Shown: positions 43,269 through 52,415 of the stretch, one piece after another
Numbering within the stretch: the stretch's first letter is position 1
How the letters are laid out: each line of letters starts with the position of its first letter
Assembly (NCBI RefSeq): GCF_035916875.1
Contig: NZ_JAXUHN010000094.1
Span: forward strand, 62,001-126,000
DNA length: 64,000 nt
From: Methylomicrobium sp035916875
Lineage (GTDB): Bacteria; Pseudomonadota; Gammaproteobacteria; Methylococcales; Methylomonadaceae
Reading direction: 5' to 3'
Notes under the pieces: generated by a model
Databases searched by the model: none
What the model was told of the DNA's origin: nothing
Seen by the model: only the letters and a program-made list of their open reading frames with translations
Position numbers and translations under genes: made by a program

Positions 43269-45143
43269 TTAACCGTTCAATATCGCATCGGCGGCTTTTT
43301 CGCCGATCATATACACCGAGGACACGATGAAGAAGCCCGGAATCTTCGGGAATACCGACGCGTCGACGACGCGCAGGCCCTGGATGCCGCGGACGCGGAA
43401 CTTACTGTCCAGTACCGCCATCGGGTCGTTGTCGGCGCCGATCGGGCAGGTGCAGGAAGCGTGGTGGCCCCAGGCGTTATAGCGGACGAAGTCGCGCAGT
43501 TGCTCCTCAGTCTGCACGTCCTTGCCGGGCGCGACTTCTTCAGTCAGGATGCCTTGTTCGAACAACGGCTTGGTGATGCTGCGCACGAATTTGACGCCCT
43601 GGACGACCGAATCGAGATCCTCGCCCAGAACGTCGCTGCCTTCCTCGAAATAGCGGAAGTTGATGTAAGGACGGTCGCGCGGATCGCTGGACACCAATCT
43701 GACTTCGCCGGCGCGGTTGATCGTGTGCGCCTTCAGCACGGCCCAGGTCAGGTAGTTCAGGCCGTCCTTGATCAATTTGGAGTAGCCTGGGAAATAGCCT
43801 CTGAAATTGCCGAGCAAGGAAAAACAAAACAGATCGGGCAGCGGTCGTTCTTCGACGGAACGTCTGATCACTGCCAGCACCGCGCCGTTGGTCGTGTATA
43901 CGCCTTTGTTTTCGTTCTTCCATTCGTTGTATTGCGGATCGCCGGGGGAATACTTGGCACCTTTCAGCACTTCCCAGTCCTGATTCATTTTGTTCACGAC
44001 TCCGACTTCGTAGCGGTCCTGCAAGTTGGTGCCGACGCCTGGCAGGTGATGCTTGACCGGAATGCCGTGCTTTTGCAGTTCCTCTTTAGGGCCAATGCCG
44101 GACAGCATCAACAGTTGCGGCGTATTGTAGGCGCCGCCGGCCAGAATCACTTCTTTCGCGGCATAGGCTTTGCGGGCTTCGCCGGGCTCGTTGCTCGGAT
44201 TCGCGTGTGCCTTGTAAAGCTTTGCGCCTTTCAGATACTCGACGCCGACCGCCCGGTTATTGTCGTCGAGAATCACTTTGGTGACCAGCGCATCGAGTTC
44301 GATGGTCAGATTGTCGGGATGTTTTTGCTGCACCACGAGCAGGCGTTCTCGGGTGCTGTGGCGTTTGCCGTTTTGGGTAGCCAGCGGTGGATAGCGCAGA
44401 CCCGTGGAATTTTCCTTGACCAGACGCCAGTCGTTCGGATCGGCCAGCCCCTGGATTTGCCATTTCAGACGGTCAAAAAAGTTCGGCAGCGTGCCGGCGG
44501 CCTTGATTGCCGAATCGAGTATTGCCTCGATCAGTTTTTTGTCTTTTGACAAGGCCTCGAGCGGCAGCGCGGCTTCGGTCTGAAACCAGCCCTTGAAGCC
44601 GTGGCGCGACGGATTGATGCCGAGCCAGGTGGCGAGCTTCCTAAGGATGGGCCGATGCTCGCAGTATTCCATCAATTCGAAATATTTGCGCATGTTGTCG
44701 GCCTTCCAGGACGTATCGCCGGTGATTTCCGCGACTTCGTCCCAGTCGGCGTTGTGCGGATAGACCGTGATCATCGCATTGTGCGCGGTGCAGCCGCCGA
44801 GGCAGCCGGCGCGTGGGTACAATACGCCTTTCTCGGCTTTGGTGTATTTGGGGTCCTGGGCCTGAATCGATTCGGTTTCATAATGTCGCACGAAAAAGTC
44901 CCAGCGCATCGCTTCGTTTTCGGTCGAAAACGGATGCATGACAGGCACGTCATAGTCATCGGGCAGCCGTTTTTCGCCGGGGAAGGCCAAATTGTCGCCT
45001 TGCAGTTGTTTCGGGTCGCCGCCGGCTTCCAGCACCAGCACTTTCTTGCCGCGTTCGGCGAGCCGCGCGGCCACCGTGCCGCCGCCGGCTCCGGAGCCGA
45101 CGACGATGTAATCGTAAGTTGCAGTATTATAGTTATCGGTCAT
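43269..45143 (-). CDS. GMC-family FAD oxidoreductase, cytochrome-linked type
   Basis: This 624-residue flavoprotein has the N-terminal dinucleotide motif YIVVGSGAGGGTVAARLAE, a GMC signature around LGGCTAHNAMI, and the C-terminal substrate-domain end VVDASVFPKIPG. The catalytic His is present in HHASCTCPIG. The second catalytic residue, Asn or His about 13 residues before the final IGEKAAD in most members, lies in PGFFIVSS and is Phe. No signal peptide is visible. It follows, in the same direction, a secreted diheme cytochrome c, so electrons from an alcohol or sugar substrate may pass to that cytochrome. The substrate is unknown. Confidence 0.85.
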   Translation of the reverse strand: MTDNYNTATYDYIVVGSGAGGGTVAARLAERGKKVLVLEAGGDPKQLQGDNLAFPGEKRLPDDYDVPVMHPFSTENEAMRWDFFVRHYETESIQAQDPKYTKAEKGVLYPRAGCLGGCTAHNAMITVYPHNADWDEVAEITGDTSWKADNMRKYFELMEYCEHRPILRKLATWLGINPSRHGFKGWFQTEAALPLEALSKDKKLIEAILDSAIKAAGTLPNFFDRLKWQIQGLADPNDWRLVKENSTGLRYPPLATQNGKRHSTRERLLVVQQKHPDNLTIELDALVTKVILDDNNRAVGVEYLKGAKLYKAHANPSNEPGEARKAYAAKEVILAGGAYNTPQLLMLSGIGPKEELQKHGIPVKHHLPGVGTNLQDRYEVGVVNKMNQDWEVLKGAKYSPGDPQYNEWKNENKGVYTTNGAVLAVIRRSVEERPLPDLFCFSLLGNFRGYFPGYSKLIKDGLNYLTWAVLKAHTINRAGEVRLVSSDPRDRPYINFRYFEEGSDVLGEDLDSVVQGVKFVRSITKPLFEQGILTEEVAPGKDVQTEEQLRDFVRYNAWGHHASCTCPIGADNDPMAVLDSKFRVRGIQGLRVVDASVFPKIPGFFIVSSVYMIGEKAADAILNG

Positions 45144-45169
45144 TGTCAGTTCTCCTGCTCTAATGAATA

Positions 45170-45203
45170 GAGACCGCCCGATCGGTGACGGTCGGGCGGT
45201 CTC
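45170..45203 (-). terminator. Strong hairpin between the cytochrome and GMC genes
   Basis: The perfect 12-bp GC-rich stem GAGACCGCCCGA / TCGGGCGGTCTC has a 10-nt loop, in the 122-bp gap. No U-run follows on the minus strand. It could stabilise the cytochrome mRNA or reduce GMC expression. It could also mark two separate transcripts. Confidence 0.6.
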
Positions 45204-45265
45204 GTCGCGCTGTCCCTGATGGTTCGGAGGGGCTGCGTCATGCCGCCCCCGATCGAAACGAAGGC

Positions 45266-47824
45266 TTAGAAAGTCTTCAGGAATGCGATCAGCGCTTTCT
45301 TGTCGGCATCGCTCAGGCCCGGCTCTTTGTCGGCTTCCTTGAAATAATCGGTGCCGAAATAATGGCCGCGGTTGACGATATAGTCAGGACATTTGCTTGC
45401 GTTGACCAAAGGTTCGACCGCGTTCGCAAACACCTTGGCGGCTTGCTCGTCGGTCGCGTCTTTCGGCAACTTCTTCAGGTCATGCTTGAGTGTAACCAGA
45501 ACATCGAGCAACTTGACGCCATGTGTAAGCTTGTTCCATAAGCCGGTGCGTTGGTCCAGATCGATGTTGGTCAGCAGGTTGACTGGCGTACCTTTTGGAA
45601 TCGGACCGAGTTCCAGACCTTGTTCGCCGGCAAATTTGCCGCCTTCGATCTTGCCGGCAAGCTTGTTCAGCAACGTCGGCAGATAGCCGGACGGAACCCT
45701 GAGGTAGCTGGTGTCGTAAGTTCTGTCGATCCAGCCCGGCAGTAGCTTGCCGTTCGCGGTTTGGTACTGAATATTGCCCTTGCGCTTTTCCGGCCACAGC
45801 ATTTGTTCGATCGAACTGTCGAACGATTGCAGTCTGTCTTCGACCGCCGGGCTTGGGTTGAAATCGCCGACCGAGTTGTTCAGCAGGAACGGCGCGGTTG
45901 ACCATACGCTGACCAGCGAAGCCGGACGGGTAAAGCCGCGGCCGCCGCCCGGCATGTCGAATTGCCAAGGCTTGCCGGTCATCGGATGATGCACGGTGAA
46001 CTTACCGACCGATGGCAGATTCTTGTACGATTGCGACGAGAAGTCGTTCCAGATGTTGCCTTCGATCGCGTTGGTCGCCAATGGACTGCACGCATTGGTT
46101 TCGAGTAACGTGACCGGGACACGAAGATCTGTGGACAGGAAGTTGTCTTGCAGGAAGTCATCCTTTTTGACAATTTCGCCGATCGCTTTCTTGAATTCAT
46201 CCGTTTGCGTCCATTTCCAGTAATTATCCCAATATTTCAGGTAATCCTTGCCGACTCCGCCGTTCGGGAAGAAGCTGTAGGCTTTAGGGGGTAATTTACT
46301 GGAATGGCAGCGCGCGCAGCGTTCGCCGAACACTTCCTTGCCGCGGGTCAAAACGGCCGCATCGGTGCTCAGATGCTTGTCGCCGCCGGGCGCGTTTTTC
46401 AGGTAGTCGGGACGGGTACCGGCGATGAAGAACAGTGCCAGATCCGGCGTTTGAGCTTCGTTGGCCTGCCAATAGGACGAGTTTTTACGTGATTGCTTGA
46501 TCGGAATCGGAGTGATGGGCTTGCCGCCGATCAACGGATTGAAGTGGGTCAGCCATTCTTCGCTGAACAGGCCGATGTTGATGAAGACGCGGTTCAATGC
46601 ACCCAGCGCGCCGACCGAATCGGCGCCGTCTTTCAAGACGCGTGGCGTGAATACGGTATCCGGCGCTTTGTAGAATCCGGCCAGCGGCGAATCGGCAGGC
46701 ACGTAGTCGTTCAACTGCTTGTTGTTCAAGCTGCCGTCGCCGAGTTTTTCCTCGCCGAATTTTTGCGCGTTCAACAAGCGCGGCACCAGGTTATAGACCG
46801 CGTTCATCGTGCGCGGGTTGTTGATGTAGTCGCTCGAAATCAGCGAGGTATCCAGCGCGCCGGGACGCGAAGTGGTGAACAGTTGATAAGGGAAGCTGCT
46901 TCTATCGGCATCCCAGGAGAAGATCCTGTTGATCCAAAAATATTGCGCGCCCGGATTCGAATTCAGGTTTTCCCATTTCGGATTTTCGGGATCAGCGGGC
47001 GGGTTGGTCGGGTTCGGGCCGACGTGGCAAAAGCCGCAGGCCATGCCGACGCGGTAAGGCCGAACCAAGTCCTTGTTGTTGTAATAACTCGGATCGGTAT
47101 AGTAACGTTCAGGGTCCCATTTCTTTTCCGCTTCCGCGTCGAAGTCAGGGTTCGGAAACAGCCGCACGCCGACGATGCCGGTCGCATAACCGTAGTAGGA
47201 TCCGGCGGGGATGTTTTTACCGCGCGCGCCGTATTTTACCCCTGGATATTTGGTTTCATTTTCGAACGGATCGGGCGCGCAATCTTTCGAACGCACGTCG
47301 AGCCAGAGTCCGTAACGGTCTTTGCGCGGCCCGGCCGGTTTTTCGAAGCAGGGTTCGTTGACCAGGCCCAAATAATTCCAGCGGTTGCTACGGCTGAATT
47401 TCAGGCTGGGGTGATTGGACAGGGATTTCAGAAAATCGAGCGTGCCGACGCTGCGATAGCTCATCGTGTCCCACAGGCGGTCGTTGCCCGCAGTCCAGAC
47501 GATCCAGTTGTTACGGCCGATCGCGACGCGTTTGGCGGCTTCTTCGGGCGTAATGCCGGGAACGAACGGCGCTAGAGTCTTGGCCAGTTCTTCAGGATTT
47601 TTGGTGATACCGTAGTCCATGTCGCGGAAGTAGTCTTCGTCCGCGCCTTTCAGGCTGTCGGCGGTGCGGCCGACGCACATGGCCTCGTCCAGAATCTCGT
47701 CTGCTGCGTTTTTGCAGGCCTTGCTGGTAAAAAGCGTCGCTAAGCTCACGCTGCTGTAGCCAGCCAGGCCGATAAATCCGACTCCGGTCAGCATCAGCGC
47801 AAGGGCTGATTTTTTCAGTTTCAT
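45266..47824 (-). CDS. Large secreted diheme c-type cytochrome paired with the GMC enzyme
   Basis: This 852-residue protein has an N-terminal export signal (about 1-30) and two CxxCH heme sites, CGFCH (263-267) and CARCH (503-507). The N-terminal quarter contains GRNNWIVWTAGNDRLWD and the protein has many Trp/Tyr. The architecture resembles di-heme peroxidase/RoxA-like cytochromes, but I cannot assign it to one. GGGGAG 7 nt before the ATG supports the start. It is transcribed before the GMC gene. A role as electron acceptor or as partner oxygenase/peroxidase is inference. Confidence 0.8.
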   Translation of the reverse strand: MKLKKSALALMLTGVGFIGLAGYSSVSLATLFTSKACKNAADEILDEAMCVGRTADSLKGADEDYFRDMDYGITKNPEELAKTLAPFVPGITPEEAAKRVAIGRNNWIVWTAGNDRLWDTMSYRSVGTLDFLKSLSNHPSLKFSRSNRWNYLGLVNEPCFEKPAGPRKDRYGLWLDVRSKDCAPDPFENETKYPGVKYGARGKNIPAGSYYGYATGIVGVRLFPNPDFDAEAEKKWDPERYYTDPSYYNNKDLVRPYRVGMACGFCHVGPNPTNPPADPENPKWENLNSNPGAQYFWINRIFSWDADRSSFPYQLFTTSRPGALDTSLISSDYINNPRTMNAVYNLVPRLLNAQKFGEEKLGDGSLNNKQLNDYVPADSPLAGFYKAPDTVFTPRVLKDGADSVGALGALNRVFINIGLFSEEWLTHFNPLIGGKPITPIPIKQSRKNSSYWQANEAQTPDLALFFIAGTRPDYLKNAPGGDKHLSTDAAVLTRGKEVFGERCARCHSSKLPPKAYSFFPNGGVGKDYLKYWDNYWKWTQTDEFKKAIGEIVKKDDFLQDNFLSTDLRVPVTLLETNACSPLATNAIEGNIWNDFSSQSYKNLPSVGKFTVHHPMTGKPWQFDMPGGGRGFTRPASLVSVWSTAPFLLNNSVGDFNPSPAVEDRLQSFDSSIEQMLWPEKRKGNIQYQTANGKLLPGWIDRTYDTSYLRVPSGYLPTLLNKLAGKIEGGKFAGEQGLELGPIPKGTPVNLLTNIDLDQRTGLWNKLTHGVKLLDVLVTLKHDLKKLPKDATDEQAAKVFANAVEPLVNASKCPDYIVNRGHYFGTDYFKEADKEPGLSDADKKALIAFLKTF

Positions 47825-48282
47825 TTTTAGTCTCCCCAGTAAAAGTGAAAATCATGCAAATGGATTGCACGGTTGGACTACGCTATGGTGTGGTTAACCT
47901 CCGTTGATGAAGCGGTTTAGATGATGATTTTTTAGATGCGGCCTCTTTTTATTGTAATTACCGTGCAGACGGAGCTGAATCCGTTTTGGATGATTCCTCG
48001 GCAAACTCGGTTAGAATAGCACTTAAGAATAGCACTCAGCTCGCGTTGGTAGCGTGCATTCGCAAGAGAATTTTCTTAAAAAAATCACTTGCACTGACCG
48101 AGTCATTTGTGTTTCTAGTCGAAATTATCATTCTAATTGTGAACCTAACCGGGATTTGTTGTCAACCATGAAATGGGATCGGGCGCGAATAAAGATTATT
48201 CAGATGACTCAACAGCTTGTAATCTCAAGTCAAAGTAACTCGGCAGGCCCGCAAGACCGGTTTTTGCTGTCTGTAAGATAAA
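47825..48282. other. Divergent gap between the cytochrome gene and ogt
   Basis: This 458-bp AT-rich region has no supported gene. It should contain promoters for both flanking genes. A direct repeat AGAATAGCACT occurs twice in 13-bp steps (48013-48023 and 48026-48036). No clear sigma-70 or sigma-54 element was found by eye. Confidence 0.45.
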
Positions 48283-48792
48283 ATGGGTAAAGCGATGTCG
48301 TTTTCGATTACATGGGTGGAGGGTTGTACCGGGCCGGCGCAAATCGTCGCGACGCAAACGCCTGCCGGTTTGTTGGCCTTGACGGTATGCGGGGATGTGA
48401 TCGTGAATACCGATTGGCTGCTCGATCATGACATGGCGCCGCCTGTCAGCGAGTTCTGGCAGCGCGTGTTTGATGCCTACTGGTCCACGCCGGATCACAC
48501 GATCGAGTTGAATCTGCTGGCGCAGGGCAGTCCTTACCGGCGCCGCGTATGGGGCGCACTCTGCCGGATCCCTTGCGGAACGACAGCCAGTTATTCGGCC
48601 TTGTCCAAAAACTTGGCGTCCTCGCCCCGCGCGGTCGGCAATGCCTGCCGCGACAATCCGTATGCGCCTATCATCCCGTGCCACCGGGTCGTTTCGGCAT
48701 CCGGCATGGGCGGCTACTGTGGCGCCACCGAGGGCCCCTTGCTCGACATCAAGATCAAACTGTTACGTTTCGAGGCGGAACATTGCCGATGA
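48283..48792 (+). CDS. ogt: Methylated-DNA--protein-cysteine S-methyltransferase
   Basis: This 169-residue suicide DNA-repair protein transfers methyl from O6-methylguanine to its active Cys in IPCHRVV. The helix-turn-helix tract TASYSALSKNLASSPRAVGNA and the C-terminal GGYCGATEGPLLDIK fit; the last usually reads GGYxxGxxxK. An alternative start is the ATG at 48295. It overlaps xerD by 4 nt (ATGA). Confidence 0.93.
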   Translation: MGKAMSFSITWVEGCTGPAQIVATQTPAGLLALTVCGDVIVNTDWLLDHDMAPPVSEFWQRVFDAYWSTPDHTIELNLLAQGSPYRRRVWGALCRIPCGTTASYSALSKNLASSPRAVGNACRDNPYAPIIPCHRVVSASGMGGYCGATEGPLLDIKIKLLRFEAEHCR

Positions 48793-49673
48793 GAGCCGCG
48801 GATGCGATCGACCAATATCTGGATGCGGCATGGGCAGAGCAGGGACTCAGCGAAAACACGCTGGCCGCCTATGGCAGCGACTTGCGGATTTTCGCGGGCT
48901 GGCTGAAAGGAAAATCGCTGCTCGAAGCCAATGGCGAGCAACTCTCGCGGTTCCTTGCATTCCGCTATCAGCAGGGCATCGGCAGTCGCTCCACCGCGCG
49001 TATTCTTTCGACCTTGCGCGGTTTTTACGGTTATCATTTGCGCGAAAACCGGATCGTCGCCGATCCGACCGCGCTGATCGAATCGCCTTACATCGGCCGG
49101 CCGTTGCCGCAGTCGTTGTCCGAAAAGGATGTCGAACGCCTCCTCGAAGCGCCCGAGGTTTCGAACGCGCGCGGCCTGCGCGATAAAACGATGCTCGAAA
49201 TTTTGTATGCGACAGGACTTCGGGTGTCCGAACTGGTTGGGCTCACGTTCGAGCAGATCAGTTTCCGCCAGGGTGTGGTGCGCATCACCGGCAAAGGTGG
49301 CAAGGAACGGCTGGTGCCGGTTGGCGAAGTCGCGATGAGCTGGCTCGAAACCTACATGAACCAGGCGCGGCCGGACCTGCTCGTCGCGCGCCAATGCGAT
49401 TATCTGTTCGTGACCAATCGAGCGGAAGGCATGACCCGGCAGGCCTTTTGGCATATCATCAAGCGGCATGCGAAAAAAGCCGGCATTGCCAAGGAACTGT
49501 CTCCGCATACCTTGCGGCACGCCTTCGCGACGCATTTGCTGAACCACGGCGCCGATTTGCGCGTGGTGCAATTGTTGCTCGGCCATGCGGACTTGTCGAC
49601 CACGCAGATTTACACGCACATCGCGCGCGAACGGCTCAAAGATTTACATTCCAAATTCCACCCACGAGGCTAA
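48789..49673 (+). CDS. xerD: Tyrosine recombinase XerD
   Basis: This 294-residue site-specific recombinase resolves chromosome dimers at dif with XerC. It has an N-terminal SAM-like core-binding domain (about 1-85) and a catalytic domain with Arg in YATGLRVSELVGL (about 145), Lys in TGKGGKERLVP, HTLRHAFATHLL, GHADLSTTQIYTH and the nucleophile Tyr in that last motif. The frame extends upstream through ogt to 48549 but ATG 48789 gives the normal length. Confidence 0.96.
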   Translation: MRAADAIDQYLDAAWAEQGLSENTLAAYGSDLRIFAGWLKGKSLLEANGEQLSRFLAFRYQQGIGSRSTARILSTLRGFYGYHLRENRIVADPTALIESPYIGRPLPQSLSEKDVERLLEAPEVSNARGLRDKTMLEILYATGLRVSELVGLTFEQISFRQGVVRITGKGGKERLVPVGEVAMSWLETYMNQARPDLLVARQCDYLFVTNRAEGMTRQAFWHIIKRHAKKAGIAKELSPHTLRHAFATHLLNHGADLRVVQLLLGHADLSTTQIYTHIARERLKDLHSKFHPRG

Positions 49674-49678
49674 CCAAA

Positions 49679-50455
49679 ATGACGCAACAGATTCACCCGA
49701 CCGCTTATATCGGCTCCGATGTCAAGCTCGGAGACGGCATCATCGTCGGGCCGTTCGCGGTGATCGAGAGCGGAGCGGTGCTCGGCGATCACTGTGAGGT
49801 TGGCGCGCATGCGGTCGTGCACGGACATGTCAGAATGGGGGCGGGCAATATTCTACATCCCCATGCGGTGTTGGGCGGCCTGCCTCAGGACCTTGGCTTC
49901 AAGGCGGAAACGGTCAGCTGGCTGATCATCGGCGACAACAATGTGTTTCGCGAAGGCTTCACCGCGCACCGCGCGAGCAAGGAAAACGCCGAAACGCGGA
50001 TCGGCTCCGACTGTTTTTTCATGAACAACAGCCATGTCGCCCACGATTGCTCGATCGGCGACAAAACGATCTTCGCGAACAATGTCGCGATCGGCGGCCA
50101 TGTCGAAGTCGGCAATAATGTGTTCATGGGCGGTGCGGTCGTCGCTCACCAGTTTTGCAGGATCGGTGCGTATGCGATCGTGCAGGGCACCACCGGTCTG
50201 AACATGGACGTGATTCCGTTCATGCTGGTCGGCGGCCGGCCGGCGCGGCATTACCGGCTGAATACGGTCGGCTTGAGACGGGCCGGCATCACCGGCGAGC
50301 GCTACAATGTGCTGTCGGCAGCGTTTCGTCTGTTGAAAAATAAAAAAAGCCTGGATGCTCTGGAGGAAACCCCGGAGTTGAAGTTTTTGAAGGACTGGCT
50401 GGCCGTCAAATCCAAACGCGGCCTGCACGGATTTATCGAGGTATCGGCCGACTAG
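49679..50455 (+). CDS. lpxA: LpxA-like acyl-ACP--UDP-N-acetylglucosamine O-acyltransferase (paralogue)
   Basis: This 258-residue protein is a left-handed beta-helix of hexapeptide repeats (about 1-185) with an LpxA C-terminal helical domain. Recognisable LpxA parts are the QDL site, the catalytic His122 in NNSHVAHDC, and VAHQF. The sequence EGFTAHRAS replaces the usual ESVTIHRGT. It is not in an lpxD-fabZ-lpxB context, so it may be a second copy with a different acyl chain, sugar or role. It lies 5 bp after xerD. Confidence 0.82.
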   Translation: MTQQIHPTAYIGSDVKLGDGIIVGPFAVIESGAVLGDHCEVGAHAVVHGHVRMGAGNILHPHAVLGGLPQDLGFKAETVSWLIIGDNNVFREGFTAHRASKENAETRIGSDCFFMNNSHVAHDCSIGDKTIFANNVAIGGHVEVGNNVFMGGAVVAHQFCRIGAYAIVQGTTGLNMDVIPFMLVGGRPARHYRLNTVGLRRAGITGERYNVLSAAFRLLKNKKSLDALEETPELKFLKDWLAVKSKRGLHGFIEVSAD

Positions 50456-50493
50456 GAGGGTAGGGCGCTATAACTTTTCATAATGTGACGATC

Positions 50494-51000
50494 ATGCATG
50501 ACGATTTAATAGCGCTCGCCGAGCAGTTGGGCCAACAACTGTATAAGGCAGGCCACCTGCTGGCTCTGGCCGAATCCTGCACCGGCGGCTGGATTGCGCA
50601 AAGCATAACCGAAATCGCCGGCAGCTCTGCATGGTTCGACCGGGGCTTTGTGACCTATAGCAATGCCGCGAAAATCACGATGCTCGGTGTCAGTCAAAAC
50701 ACCTTGCAGCAGTATGGCGCGGTCAGTTCGCAAACCGCTTGCGAAATGGTTGCCGGCGCATTGGAACACAGCGACGCGGATATTGCCTTGGCCGTCACCG
50801 GAATCGCGGGTCCCGGCGGTGGTACGATTGAAAAGCCGGTCGGACTGGTATTCATAGCCTGGCAGTTGCGCGGGCATCCGTGCCGTTGCCTGGAACAGCA
50901 TTTAGTAGGCGGCCGGCATGCGATACGGCGACAGACCGTGCAGAAGGCATTGCGGTGTTTGCTCGGCGCGTATGAGCCGGCCAATATGCCGGATACCTGA
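50494..51000 (+). CDS. pncC: Nicotinamide-nucleotide amidohydrolase, CinA C-terminal family
   Basis: This protein of about 168 residues has only the CinA amidase domain, which deamidates NMN to NaMN in NAD recycling. Motifs are LALAESCTGGWIAQSITE, GFVTYSNAAKITMLGV, GAVSSQTACEMVAGAL and VTGIAGPGGGT. The GTG at 50485 is an alternative start; no strong ribosome binding site is seen. recA, its common neighbour, is not here. Confidence 0.93.
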   Translation: MHDDLIALAEQLGQQLYKAGHLLALAESCTGGWIAQSITEIAGSSAWFDRGFVTYSNAAKITMLGVSQNTLQQYGAVSSQTACEMVAGALEHSDADIALAVTGIAGPGGGTIEKPVGLVFIAWQLRGHPCRCLEQHLVGGRHAIRRQTVQKALRCLLGAYEPANMPDT

Positions 51001-51448
51001 AACGCAAGGTATTCGCCACTTCAGTAACATCAGTTGGCTTAATCCATGCCTCTATCTGATTCCGATTAGCTGAATTCGACCGATTGTATTGAAAAAGGCG
51101 CGCTATTGATCAGTGTCATTGCAGTTTGAACTTTCAATAATATTTGCGGCCTAACCTTTTTACATAAAGAAAATGCAAAATATCGAACATAGGACCAAAT
51201 GCATAAAAGGTGCAAGCAAGTGGTCTGGTTGCATAAGCAAGGGATTAAAGTCATGCAAAACGTGATGTTGACGAGGCTGACCTAGTTTTCAATTCATAGG
51301 TCATTTTTGCCGAGCGAAATAAACAGCGCTGAATTGTGGAAAAGATTAAAAGCCATTTTACAATCAGGACAAGATCAGTCCACCAATGAGCATCTATTTA
51401 AGATCAAATTAAGGCTTTATAGCGGAAAATAGAAGAAAGCGTTACCAG
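51001..51448. other. AT-rich intergenic region before the MepK-like gene
   Basis: I see no supported gene or RNA in these 448 bp. It starts the AT-richer stretch that runs to about 55.2 kb. A minus-strand frame of 62 codons (51066-51254) has no ribosome binding site or motif and is probably noise. Confidence 0.45.
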
Positions 51449-52165
51449 ATGAAAACTATGAATAAGCAACCATCAAAAGACACGAAGATTGACGAAGATG
51501 TTACGTTGGCATCAAGACGTAAATTTTTGAAGAAGCTGGCGTGTGGATCTTTGATGGCATTGGGCGGATCCGAGGTTGCGGCAGCGGCTGTTCGACATGT
51601 CATCATTCCGGGGCGGCACGGGCACAGTCGTGCGCATGCACAACCGATCCACACTCATGCGCGACAAGTTCAGTCGCGTAATTTTACACAGCATACTCCG
51701 ACACCCTATCTGCATGCTTCCGAATACAAAACACTTTCCTTCGAGCATACGCATACCGGCGATAAATTAAAATTAACCTATTTTGAAGACGGCAGTTATA
51801 TTAAAGAAGCACTGCAAGAAATCAATTATCTGCTCCGCGACTTTCGTACCGATGATATTCATCCCATTGACACCGCATTACTGGATCAGCTGTTTTATCT
51901 GAAACAAACGCTTGGCGTTAATAAACCTTTTCACATCATTTCCGCTTATCGTTCTCCGTTTACCAATGCCCAGTTACACAAACATAGTCATGGGGTTGCG
52001 GAACATAGTTTTCACATGCAAGGCAGGGCTATCGACATAAGGGTTGAAGGCGTCTCATCCAAAACGATTAGAAACGCAGCGCTGACGATGGCGCAAGGCG
52101 GCGTGGGTTATTATCCACAGAGTAATTTTGTCCATTTAGATACTGGCAGGTTTAGAACCTGGTAG
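51449..52165 (+). CDS. MepK/YcbK-like murein endopeptidase (DUF882, M15 family), Tat signal
   Basis: This 238-residue protein has a twin-arginine signal (ASRRKFLKK, about 21-29) and a long His-rich linker (about 50-85). The DUF882/peptidase M15 domain has zinc ligands His189 and Asp196 in SFHMQGRAIDIRV and His229 in FVHLDTG. E. coli MepK cleaves 3-3 (L,D) peptidoglycan cross-links. Two L,D-transpeptidases, which make those links, lie just downstream, so the three form a functional group. The linker histidines are unusual and may bind metal. Confidence 0.85.
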   Translation: MKTMNKQPSKDTKIDEDVTLASRRKFLKKLACGSLMALGGSEVAAAAVRHVIIPGRHGHSRAHAQPIHTHARQVQSRNFTQHTPTPYLHASEYKTLSFEHTHTGDKLKLTYFEDGSYIKEALQEINYLLRDFRTDDIHPIDTALLDQLFYLKQTLGVNKPFHIISAYRSPFTNAQLHKHSHGVAEHSFHMQGRAIDIRVEGVSSKTIRNAALTMAQGGVGYYPQSNFVHLDTGRFRTW

Positions 52166-52415
52166 ACAAGCGAATATCGCCTCCCGGCTCATCTTATGCT
52201 GCGAAACAGGAGTTGATTGGTCGCCTTACCCAAGCGGTGGAAGGTCTGATTTCCCGATCAACGCCGCTTGCTTCGATAAGCTGTTCTCGTAGCAATCAGC
52301 ATTGGCTGTGGGGAAGTTGGTCATTTCTAAAAGGTTTACGGCATTATTAGAGAATCTTAGTAATCGAGTCCAATCCGAAAAACTGCACCAGATGACTGGA
52401 AGCTGATGCGTTAAA
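52166..52415. other. Gap between the MepK-like gene and the convergent L,D-transpeptidase
   Basis: The 250-bp region has no supported gene. A minus-strand frame of 65 codons (52226-52423) runs into it without a clear ribosome binding site or known motif; it may be a fragment of an old mobile element, but I cannot show that. Confidence 0.35.

Noticed and set aside
43221..44549. 442-codon plus-strand frame antisense to the GMC gene
   Set aside because: It is a shadow of a GC-rich gene: no ribosome binding site, repetitive composition, no motif.
46493..47575. 360-codon plus-strand frame antisense to the cytochrome gene
   Set aside because: It is a shadow frame rich in Arg/Val/Gln with no recognisable domain; the cytochrome frame has heme motifs and a signal peptide.
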